From contig DEBE01000203.1 in NCBI GenBank assembly GCA_002348425.1, positions 1 through 6,138 of the forward strand: a DNA stretch of 6,138 nt, in the 5' to 3' direction. This DNA comes from Alphaproteobacteria bacterium UBA2964 (GTDB taxonomy: Bacteria > Pseudomonadota > Alphaproteobacteria > MPNO01 > UBA2964). The translations under genes were made by a program, and so were the position numbers. Below the pieces are notes generated by a model that was given only the letters and a program-made list of their open reading frames with translations, made no database searches and was not told the DNA's origin. This document shows, one piece after another, positions 1 through 5,672 of the stretch (positions are counted from its first letter, which is position 1; every line of letters starts with the position of its first letter).

Positions 1-53
1 GTATCATGAACTCAATTTGACAATGTTAAAAGTGGTGTTCACATTGCGAAGAT

Positions 54-986
54 ATGTCTGATAATTCTCAACCTAAATTCACAAGTTCACACCTAATAAA
101 ATCAGGTGTAGCACGATGGATGGATATCTCTCCAAATATCAGAGGGGCTTTTTGTGTAATAATCGGAGCATTTCTATTAATTGTAATGGCTGGCCTAGTT
201 AAACATTTGGGTAAAACTTTACCTGCTTTTGAGGTTTTATTTATCCGTTTCCTCGCAGGTCTTATTGTTATTTTCCCGCTAGTTTGGCGATTGGGACTAA
301 AATCTATAAAAACTTCTAAACTACATCTTCATGGCGCCCGTGGTTTTGTAGGATTTATGGGAAATCTGTGTTTTTTTTATGCTCTTATAAATATTTCATT
401 AGCCGATACCGTTACTATCCAATTCTCTCGACCATTAATTATGATAGTGATTGCCGCACTATTCCTTAACGAAATCATCGGGTTTAGGCGAGGAATAGTA
501 ACCTTACTAGGTTTTAGTGGAATTTTACTTATTACAAAACCTTTTGGAGAGGGTTTTGACCCCTGGTTTCTTGTTGCTCTCAGCGGCACAATTTTTGGCA
601 CCGGGGTAGTCCTCACAATAAAAATCCTTAGCCGAACTGAGAAAACGGTAACCATAATGTTTTATTTTGCCCTTTTTACCACTTTATTAGCGCTCATTCC
701 GGCGATTTTTGTATGGCAAACACCAAGTTGGACAGAGTTCTTACTTTTAATCTTAACCGGTACATTGGGGATTATTGGGCAAGGACTATTTACGCATGGT
801 ATTGGACTTGGTGATACCACTTTTGTAATGCCATTTGATTATATGCGGATTGTATATGCATTTTTAATTGGAATTTTTTGGTTTGCAGAAACACCGGGAT
901 GGTGGAGTTATTGTGGTTCAGCAATTATAATTGTTAGCAGCCTTTACCTACTAAGAGCAGAGAATGAAAAAATTAATTCTAAGTAA
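54..986 (+). CDS. EamA/DMT-family permease (RhaT/YdcZ-like drug/metabolite transporter)
   Basis: A 310-residue integral inner-membrane protein of the drug/metabolite transporter superfamily, which usually exports or imports small metabolites; the substrate cannot be read from sequence. Two EamA repeats of about five helices each are visible, roughly residues 32-160 and 172-303. Family landmarks include the helix-2 pattern LPAFEVLFIRFLAG (56-69), the ISLADTVTIQFSRPL stretch at the start of helix 4, a Glu after it (LFLNE), and GILLITKP closing the first repeat. The second repeat carries the equivalent GDTTFVMPFDYMRIVYAFLIG segment. Length is normal for the family. The first ~28 residues are a polar cytoplasmic extension; the ATG at 120 (Met23) is an alternative start nearer helix 1, with AGGTG at 104-108. 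The 54 start has only a weak GCGAAGA-like ribosome site. It precedes the epimerase by 55 bp in the same direction, so they may be co-transcribed. Family assignment is firm; substrate unknown. Confidence 0.93.
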   Translation: MSDNSQPKFTSSHLIKSGVARWMDISPNIRGAFCVIIGAFLLIVMAGLVKHLGKTLPAFEVLFIRFLAGLIVIFPLVWRLGLKSIKTSKLHLHGARGFVGFMGNLCFFYALINISLADTVTIQFSRPLIMIVIAALFLNEIIGFRRGIVTLLGFSGILLITKPFGEGFDPWFLVALSGTIFGTGVVLTIKILSRTEKTVTIMFYFALFTTLLALIPAIFVWQTPSWTEFLLLILTGTLGIIGQGLFTHGIGLGDTTFVMPFDYMRIVYAFLIGIFWFAETPGWWSYCGSAIIIVSSLYLLRAENEKINSK

Positions 987-1041
987 TTAAACATTATCTC
1001 AGTTAAAGAAATTAAATTAGAGAACTTTCAGGGAGTAAATT

Positions 1042-1983
1042 ATGACGACTTTAATAACGGGTGCCGGGCTCGTCGGCACATCATATGCGCAACAGGCGGT
1101 TCGACGTGGCGAAAAAGTGGTCTTTGTTGACCCTATTCCCCGTGAAGATTTTATTCGTAGAAAATTAGGCAATGCTGATTTTACCTATCTTAATGAAGAT
1201 GTAAGAAGTCTGCCAGGGCTAATAGCGACGATTAATGAATATGAGGTCGATACCATACTCAACACTGCCTCAGTTATTGGCAAGAAAGTAAATGACCCAA
1301 TACATTTTGGATATTCACTAAATGTCGGAGGTACCCAAGCTGTCGCCGATGCCGCACGTTTGACCAAAATAAAGAGAGTAATCCATATCAGCACGTTTGG
1401 CGCCTATGATTGGCGAAAAGTTGGAAGGGGTCCAATCAAGGAGGATGATCTCTTAGGAACGGGAACGGCATACAGCAATTCGAAAGTCGCACAGGAGATG
1501 ATTATTGAGGCCTATGCTTTAGAAGCCGGATTCGATTTATTTATGCTGAGACTAGGAAATGTATTTGGCGTCGGACATTTCTGGGGTGGTTCGGGTGGAG
1601 GGCAAAAGGTCCAAGATCTCGTCGTTGCAGGAATTACCGGGGAGCCAGCACAGATTCCACAGGAACAAACCATGGATTTTGTATACCTTTACGCTAAAGA
1701 CTGTGGTGACGCTATTGATAAATGTGCGACCATTGACGCACCTAAAGAAAACGTTTTCAACATCGCCTATCCAGTCACAACCTCGTTTGAAGCACTAGTT
1801 GAAATTATAAAAAATCAACTCCCAAAACTCCGTGTCGATATTATTCCCGGAAACCCGCCAGTAAACAGGGCAGCGCCACTTGATATTAGCCGAGCAAAGA
1901 AAATGCTGGATTGGGAACCAAAGTTCTCAATGGAGGATGCCTTTGCTGATTATATCTCTGACCTTAAGGCACAGTTATCGTAA
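1042..1983 (+). CDS. NAD-dependent epimerase/dehydratase (extended SDR family)
   Basis: A 313-residue soluble Rossmann-fold oxidoreductase of the extended short-chain dehydrogenase family, which typically epimerises, dehydrates or oxidises sugars and related hydroxy compounds using bound NAD(P). The N-terminus shows the nucleotide loop TGAGLVG (6-12) and an acidic residue after strand 2 (FVDP, Asp30), which favours NAD over NADP. Asp53-Val54 fits the adenine-contact position. The catalytic set is recognisable: Ser117/Thr118 in HISTFG, Tyr144 and Lys148 in AYSNSK. The C-terminal part (about 160-313) is the substrate domain, with FRLGNVFG-like MLRLGNVFG and a closing RAKKMLDWEPKFSMEDA motif typical of the family. 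The ATG at 1042 has a good Shine-Dalgarno, GGGAG at 1031-1035, six bases upstream. Length and motifs are complete, so it should be active. The exact substrate is unknown; neighbouring dehydrogenase and VOC genes suggest catabolism rather than cell-envelope sugar synthesis, but that is inference. Confidence 0.93.
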   Translation: MTTLITGAGLVGTSYAQQAVRRGEKVVFVDPIPREDFIRRKLGNADFTYLNEDVRSLPGLIATINEYEVDTILNTASVIGKKVNDPIHFGYSLNVGGTQAVADAARLTKIKRVIHISTFGAYDWRKVGRGPIKEDDLLGTGTAYSNSKVAQEMIIEAYALEAGFDLFMLRLGNVFGVGHFWGGSGGGQKVQDLVVAGITGEPAQIPQEQTMDFVYLYAKDCGDAIDKCATIDAPKENVFNIAYPVTTSFEALVEIIKNQLPKLRVDIIPGNPPVNRAAPLDISRAKKMLDWEPKFSMEDAFADYISDLKAQLS

Positions 1984-2112
1984 TAAATTTTTCAGGCGAG
2001 AAAGACGAGATAAATAAAATGTAAGTCAGATACATGTCAAATTTTTCTGGTAGGAACGATTGCGCCACAATAAGGTGTTAAAAAAAATTTGTTGCAAGGG
2101 CGCCATTAAATA

Positions 2113-2119
2113 GAGGGAG
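2113..2119 (+). promoter_or_regulatory. Shine-Dalgarno of the ABC ATPase remnant
   Basis: The purine run GAGGGAG sits ten bases before the GTG at 2130. It is a strong ribosome site and supports 2130 as the original start of the truncated ABC ATPase gene. It is stronger than anything upstream of the intact VOC gene that follows. Confidence 0.6.
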
Positions 2120-2129
2120 ATATTCTAAA

Positions 2130-2237
2130 GTGATTTCCATTAGGGAACTGCATAAAGAATTTATCGTTGATGAAGGTAAGGTCATCGCCCTCAATAAACT
2201 GGATATCGAGATAAATGCTGGAGAGTTAATTTTCTAA
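2130..2237 (+). pseudogene. 5' remnant of an ABC transporter ATP-binding subunit
   Basis: Reading from the GTG at 2130 gives 35 residues, starting VISIRELHKEFIVDEG and ending LDIEINAGELIF before TAA at 2235. This is the typical opening of an ABC ATPase: strand 1, a short variable loop, the A-loop/strand-2 region ending in 'AL..L...I..GE', which normally runs straight into the Walker A loop (GPSGxGKT). Here the reading frame stops exactly where Walker A should begin, and no Walker A, signature or Walker B sequence follows in any forward frame before the VOC gene. The piece therefore cannot bind ATP and is a broken gene, not a small functional one, unless it is translated as a leader. A Shine-Dalgarno at 2113-2119 is retained. 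The type of transporter cannot be determined from so short a piece. I am fairly sure of the family because of the pattern and its register, but it is short, so a database comparison would be decisive. Confidence 0.72.
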
Positions 2238-2243
2238 AATTCA

Positions 2244-2258
2244 ATGGCTGAAAAATAA
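2244..2258 (+). other. Four-codon mini-ORF overlapping the VOC start
   Basis: ATG GCT GAA AAA TAA encodes Met-Ala-Glu-Lys, in the same frame as the upstream ABC remnant. Its stop shares one base with the VOC start codon (TAATG at 2256-2260). Such stop-start overlaps often allow ribosomes to reinitiate. No Shine-Dalgarno lies at a useful distance, so this may be chance. Confidence 0.25.
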
Positions 2259-3493
2259 TGCTCGATAATAAAGATGGAAAATATAATGTAGGCGGAGTTC
2301 TGCTGGACAGACCATTTAAAATAAGGAGGCTTGGTCATTTCGGTATTAACGCGATTAAAATGGAGCAAGCTCTTCATTTTTATCATGTATTAATGGGATT
2401 TAAGATAGTAGACATTCGTGATCCCTTTCCCAATAACAAAAAAGTTCCGAATAATCTAAAAAACTTTGGTGACCTACGAGGCTATTTTTTTCGCTACTCA
2501 CACGATCATCATGCCTTTGTTCTTTATAATCACCGTCAGCGAGGGGCTATAGATAAACTAGGCCGGTGGCGCGAACACATCACGGTCAATCAAATTACTT
2601 GGCAAGTGGGCACGCTTAGCGAAGTTGTCAACGGACACAAATGGCTCACCGATTGCGGATGTAATATGATTCGTTCTGGCCGAGACATGCCGGGATCAAA
2701 TTGGCATACCTATTTAATGGACCCGGATTGGTTCCAAAATGAACTTTATTACGGAATAGAACAAATTGGGTGGAATGGATACTCAAAACCTTGGGAAATG
2801 CACAACCGCGAGTTTAAAGAGGTGGCAACATTACCTCAAATTTCTGAATATCGTGAAGTAAACGCGGCATTAGACAGCGGTATAAACTTTCAAACGGGTT
2901 ACAGAGACATAGAGCCAGCACAAGAAAAATACAACGTCGACGGTATCTTACTAGCTCGGCCTTTTAAAATTACCAAAATTGGTCCAGTAAGATTATTCTG
3001 TAAAGATGTTGAAGATGCGCGATCTTTCTATTGCGATACACTTGGTTTCATCGAGACCGAGGTAATAAATTTTAAGGGTCATAAATGTATTTTCATGCGC
3101 AACAACACCGAACATCATTCAATGTCACTATATCCAATCGCCCTTAGAAAAGAGCTTGGTTGTAGAGAAGACACCCAGCTTTTCTCTTTTGCAGTAAGAT
3201 TAGCAAATTATCAACAATTAAAAAATGCTGTAGCATTTTTCCGCGAAAATGGCTGTATGGTGCGCGAAGATATTCCCCAAGAATTATACCCCGGTATTGA
3301 TTATACCGCTTTCGTAAGCGACCCCGATGGGCACCTAATACAGTTATACGCCTACATGGAACAGGTGGGATGGGATGGCAAACCACGACCGACCTCCCAA
3401 AGACGTGAAGTTGTACCGGGTGTATGGCCCGAAACTTTAGAAACTGTCTCAGATAGCTACATGGGTGAACCTTTCTTAGGGCCCTTAGGTTAG
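2258..3493 (+). CDS. Tandem two-domain VOC protein (extradiol dioxygenase-like)
   Basis: A 411-residue cytoplasmic protein of the vicinal-oxygen-chelate (glyoxalase/extradiol dioxygenase) superfamily. It is an internal duplication: unit 1 (about residues 8-185) and unit 2 (about 224-384) both open with KYNV.G.LL.RPFKI, both contain a His-His pair before a 'LY' (84-85 and 286-287), both have DPD (155-157, 355-357), and both close with EQ.GW.G. This layout resembles two-domain ring-cleavage dioxygenases, in which one unit normally binds Fe(II) through His, His and Glu. By my hand alignment, unit 1 has His27 and Glu162 but Gln112 at the second His position, while unit 2 has Pro243, Phe309 and Gln362, so ring-cleavage activity is uncertain. 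The start at 2258 is supported because the repeat motif begins just after it and an in-frame TGA lies at 2249. There is no clear ribosome site; coupling to the mini-ORF or ABC remnant is possible. DUF1491 follows after 11 bp. Confidence 0.88.
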   Translation: MLDNKDGKYNVGGVLLDRPFKIRRLGHFGINAIKMEQALHFYHVLMGFKIVDIRDPFPNNKKVPNNLKNFGDLRGYFFRYSHDHHAFVLYNHRQRGAIDKLGRWREHITVNQITWQVGTLSEVVNGHKWLTDCGCNMIRSGRDMPGSNWHTYLMDPDWFQNELYYGIEQIGWNGYSKPWEMHNREFKEVATLPQISEYREVNAALDSGINFQTGYRDIEPAQEKYNVDGILLARPFKITKIGPVRLFCKDVEDARSFYCDTLGFIETEVINFKGHKCIFMRNNTEHHSMSLYPIALRKELGCREDTQLFSFAVRLANYQQLKNAVAFFRENGCMVREDIPQELYPGIDYTAFVSDPDGHLIQLYAYMEQVGWDGKPRPTSQRREVVPGVWPETLETVSDSYMGEPFLGPLG

Positions 3494-3504
3494 ATTATTT
3501 TGCG

Positions 3505-3837
3505 ATGGTCGACGACCGGATTCCAACACACCTTTGGATTGATGCTCACCTCCGTCGTTTTTCTATTGAGGGAATTCCTGCTGTTGTCATAAAAACTGGG
3601 CAAAAATTAGGAGGTACTATTCTCCTCAAAATTTATCAATCAAGAACCGAATGCAAACTCCTAACCCAAATGAGAAATTTAGACGGCCAACTAATTTGGA
3701 TTACCACTCACAAAGAAGACTTTATTGAAGAAGAAAAAGCTGATGCCCTTGTTCAAAAATCTATTGAAAGAGACCCGGACCTTTGGGTAATCGAGATAGA
3801 ATCCCACGATGGTAGAATTCCGGTAGACGGGCTATAA
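3505..3837 (+). CDS. DUF1491 family protein
   Basis: A 110-residue soluble protein without signal peptide or membrane segment. It matches my knowledge of the DUF1491 family along its whole length: an opening LW.DAHLRR (10-18), then EGIPAVVIKTG (22-32), GGTILLKI (36-43), LLTQMRNLDGQLIW (52-65), an acidic stretch around 71-80, and the closing ERDPDLWVIEIES.DGR (88-104). The family is about this length, is found mainly in Alphaproteobacteria, and has no established function, so it is useful chiefly as a taxonomic marker. The start lies 11 bp after the VOC stop with no strong Shine-Dalgarno of its own, suggesting co-transcription and perhaps translational coupling with the VOC gene. Its presence between two metabolic enzymes probably reflects local gene order rather than a role in the same pathway. 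Family call is confident; function is unknown. Confidence 0.85.
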   Translation: MVDDRIPTHLWIDAHLRRFSIEGIPAVVIKTGQKLGGTILLKIYQSRTECKLLTQMRNLDGQLIWITTHKEDFIEEEKADALVQKSIERDPDLWVIEIESHDGRIPVDGL

Positions 3838-3910
3838 AAATGTTTCCACTGTAGTACCTTTAATATAACTGGTTTAATAATATAGCCGATAATAACTTAG
3901 TCAAAGAATA

Positions 3911-3915
3911 AGGGA
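3911..3915 (+). promoter_or_regulatory. Shine-Dalgarno of the hydroxyacid dehydrogenase gene
   Basis: AGGGA lies five bases before the ATG at 3921 and fixes that codon as the start. The 83-bp gap before the gene is AT-rich, but I see no convincing -35/-10 pair or terminator hairpin in it. Confidence 0.6.
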
Positions 3916-3920
3916 AAATC

Positions 3921-5036
3921 ATGAATAATCCGAAAATCTTTGTTTTTGCGCCTGTAGAACAAGCCGATGAGTGTCATAAGAAATTAGAAAAATACGGCTG
4001 CAGTCTATCTATGGGACAGGCAGGCTGGCATTCACCTCAAGGTGATAATGAGCAGGATATGATTGCAATGGCGAAAGACGCTCATGCCCTGATGGGAACC
4101 TCCATTAGATCTAGCCCGATAACTCGGAAAATTATGGAAACGAGCCCAAACCTGCGTGTAGTAGCAAAATGTACTGTCGGAACAGATGATATTGACGTCG
4201 ACGCTGCGACGGAGCTGGGAATTCTAGTTTGTCATGCTCCAACGGAATCCAACTGCTATGGTGTTGCGGAGGGTACGGTGGCTTTCATACTTGCAACAAT
4301 AAAAAAAATCAATCAGAGAGACATCGCTGTTAAAAATGGAAACTGGCGGGACCCCAACCTCATGGGCCAGTATTTAGGACAACGTACATCAGACAACTAC
4401 CCAGGGCTTACTCTTGGGTTGATTGGCCTTGGGAGGATTGGTGCCAGGGTCGCACAACTCTTTTCTCCTTGGAGAATGAGAATAATCGCTAGTGATCCAT
4501 ATATAGATGACGAACGTTTTATAAGAAACGGCGTAGAAAAAGTGGACCTTGATACCCTTCTTACCGAATCTGATATTGTCAGTATGCATTGCGTAAACAC
4601 CAAAGAAACTACCAAGCTGATGAACGCAGAATTATTCTCGAAAATGAAATCCACTGCTATCTTTGTTAACACATCACGAGGAGCAAATGTCGACGAGGCT
4701 GCTTTAGCAGAAGCACTCGAAAATGATGTAATTTCTGCAGCAGCAATAGACGCATTTGCTGATGAACCAATTGCTAAAGACTCGCCCCTTAAAAAACTTG
4801 GCGATAAAGTAATTTTATCTCCGCACATGGTGTCTTCAAATCAGGCTAGCGGATTAGGCCCTGGTTATATTTGGGCGACCAACGCCGTGCTTCAGGCTTT
4901 GGCTGGAGAAGTACCCAATAATGTCTTTAACCCGGAAGTAATAGAACGATGGAAAGAACGTTTTGGCGATAAGACGATTTTAACTGGCAATGAACCAATC
5001 CCAGATCACCCTGGATATGGGCCACCCAATCCATAA
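3921..5036 (+). CDS. D-isomer-specific 2-hydroxyacid dehydrogenase (SerA/formate-dehydrogenase-like fold)
   Basis: A 371-residue cytoplasmic NAD-dependent enzyme that interconverts a 2-hydroxy acid and its 2-oxo acid. The split substrate domain covers about residues 1-115 and 305-335; the NAD domain lies between. Visible features: TVGTDDIDVDAA (85-96), the NCYGVAEGTVAF helix (111-122), the nucleotide loop GLGRIG (169-174), Asp192 after strand 2 (ASDPY) indicating NAD, and the catalytic triad Arg253 (NTSRGANVDE), Glu282 (DAFADEP) and His302 (LSPHMVSSN). All catalytic residues are present. It is longer than the common ~320-residue members, mainly through a ~36-residue C-terminal tail rich in Pro and Gly (about 335-371); there is no ACT domain, so it is not a classic regulated SerA. 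Phosphoglycerate, glycolate/glyoxylate or aromatic 2-oxo acids are all possible substrates. It follows DUF1491 by 83 bp and precedes the VUT gene by 41 bp. Confidence 0.94.
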   Translation: MNNPKIFVFAPVEQADECHKKLEKYGCSLSMGQAGWHSPQGDNEQDMIAMAKDAHALMGTSIRSSPITRKIMETSPNLRVVAKCTVGTDDIDVDAATELGILVCHAPTESNCYGVAEGTVAFILATIKKINQRDIAVKNGNWRDPNLMGQYLGQRTSDNYPGLTLGLIGLGRIGARVAQLFSPWRMRIIASDPYIDDERFIRNGVEKVDLDTLLTESDIVSMHCVNTKETTKLMNAELFSKMKSTAIFVNTSRGANVDEAALAEALENDVISAAAIDAFADEPIAKDSPLKKLGDKVILSPHMVSSNQASGLGPGYIWATNAVLQALAGEVPNNVFNPEVIERWKERFGDKTILTGNEPIPDHPGYGPPNP

Positions 5037-5066
5037 TACTGAAAACTTGTTTAAAATAGATAATTA

Positions 5067-5072
5067 AAAAGG
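5067..5072 (+). promoter_or_regulatory. Shine-Dalgarno of the VUT gene
   Basis: AAAAGG ends five bases before the ATG at 5078 and supports that start. The rest of the 41-bp gap is AT-rich without a recognisable terminator. Confidence 0.45.
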
Positions 5073-5077
5073 TAATC

Positions 5078-5662
5078 ATGGGAATTTTGCGATCGACAAC
5101 TCTCAAACATAATCCAAAAAAAATTGAAGGCTATATTCTTTTCATCGGGTTTCTTTTAACTATTCCAGCAGCTAACTGGCTCATCGGAAATGTAGGCACC
5201 ACTTGCCTCGACAAAGGTCCCTGCTTAATACCGGTCGGCCCGAATTTAATGGCTCCCAGCGGGGTTTTAATGATTGGTTTAGCCCTTGTATTGCGTGACC
5301 TAGTGCAGAGAAGATTAGGTGCCAAATTTTCCCTGATAGCTATCATTATTGGTGCTCTCATTTCTGCTCTATTCGCAACACCTTCACTCGTCATAGCTTC
5401 AAGCCTATCATTTCTGATTTCTGAGCTTGCAGATTTTATTGTTTACACGCCTTTGCAAAGGCGACGACTGGTGCTAGCAGTTTTTGCGAGTAGCTTGGTC
5501 GGGCTAATAATTGATAGCGTGTTATTTTTATATTTAGCTTTCGGTAATCTGGATTTTTTAGCCGGGCAAGTGTTTGGCAAAGGTCTGATGGTTCTTGTAG
5601 TGTTACCAGCGATCGTTTGGATCCGCCAAAGGGACGAAAAACTTGGTATCACACAAGCATAA
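5078..5662 (+). CDS. VUT-family membrane protein (YhhQ/queuosine-precursor-transporter-like)
   Basis: A 194-residue inner-membrane protein with about six hydrophobic helices (roughly 18-36, 58-76, 84-101, 103-120, 131-153 and 160-181). It matches the VUT family (formerly DUF165), to which the E. coli 7-cyano-7-deazaguanine importer YhhQ belongs. Landmarks seen are NWLIGNVGT (33-41), two cysteines in TTCLDKGPCLIPV (Cys43, Cys49), APSGVLMIGLALVLRDLVQR (59-78), SELADFIVYTPLQRRR (115-130) and a membrane Asp in GLIIDSVLF (142-150). The APSG...RDLVQR form is the short, cysteine-containing branch; I cannot say whether it carries a queuosine precursor or another compound. Length is in the usual range and the gene is intact. 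It is the last + strand gene and its stop is only 10 bp from the stop of the convergent cupin gene. No queuosine biosynthesis gene is in the window to support that role. Confidence 0.85.
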   Translation: MGILRSTTLKHNPKKIEGYILFIGFLLTIPAANWLIGNVGTTCLDKGPCLIPVGPNLMAPSGVLMIGLALVLRDLVQRRLGAKFSLIAIIIGALISALFATPSLVIASSLSFLISELADFIVYTPLQRRRLVLAVFASSLVGLIIDSVLFLYLAFGNLDFLAGQVFGKGLMVLVVLPAIVWIRQRDEKLGITQA

Positions 5663-5672
5663 GCTGAGGGAA

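Noticed and set aside
17..45. Consensus-like promoter: TTGACA at 17-22 upstream of the EamA permease
   Set aside because: The -35 match is perfect, but at 17-bp spacing the -10 position reads CACATT, only three of six matches, and transcription would begin almost at the start codon. Not enough to annotate.
1559..1798. 79-codon open frame on the plus strand
   Set aside because: It is inside the epimerase gene in another frame, and its translation shows no family motif.
2060..2104. GCGCC ... GGCGC inverted pair in the gap before the ABC remnant, as a terminator or riboswitch stem
   Set aside because: Only five base pairs with a loop of over 30 bases and no following T-run, so neither a terminator nor a known riboswitch is supported.
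3838..3920. Promoter in the AT-rich gap before the hydroxyacid dehydrogenase
   Set aside because: Several TAATAT/TAATAA-like strings could serve as -10 boxes, but none has a reasonable -35 at 16-18 bp, and such strings are expected in AT-rich DNA.
4397..4828. 143-codon open frame on the minus strand
   Set aside because: It lies wholly inside the dehydrogenase gene, whose catalytic motifs are intact. The antisense translation is Ser/Ile-rich with no recognisable domain, so it is a shadow.
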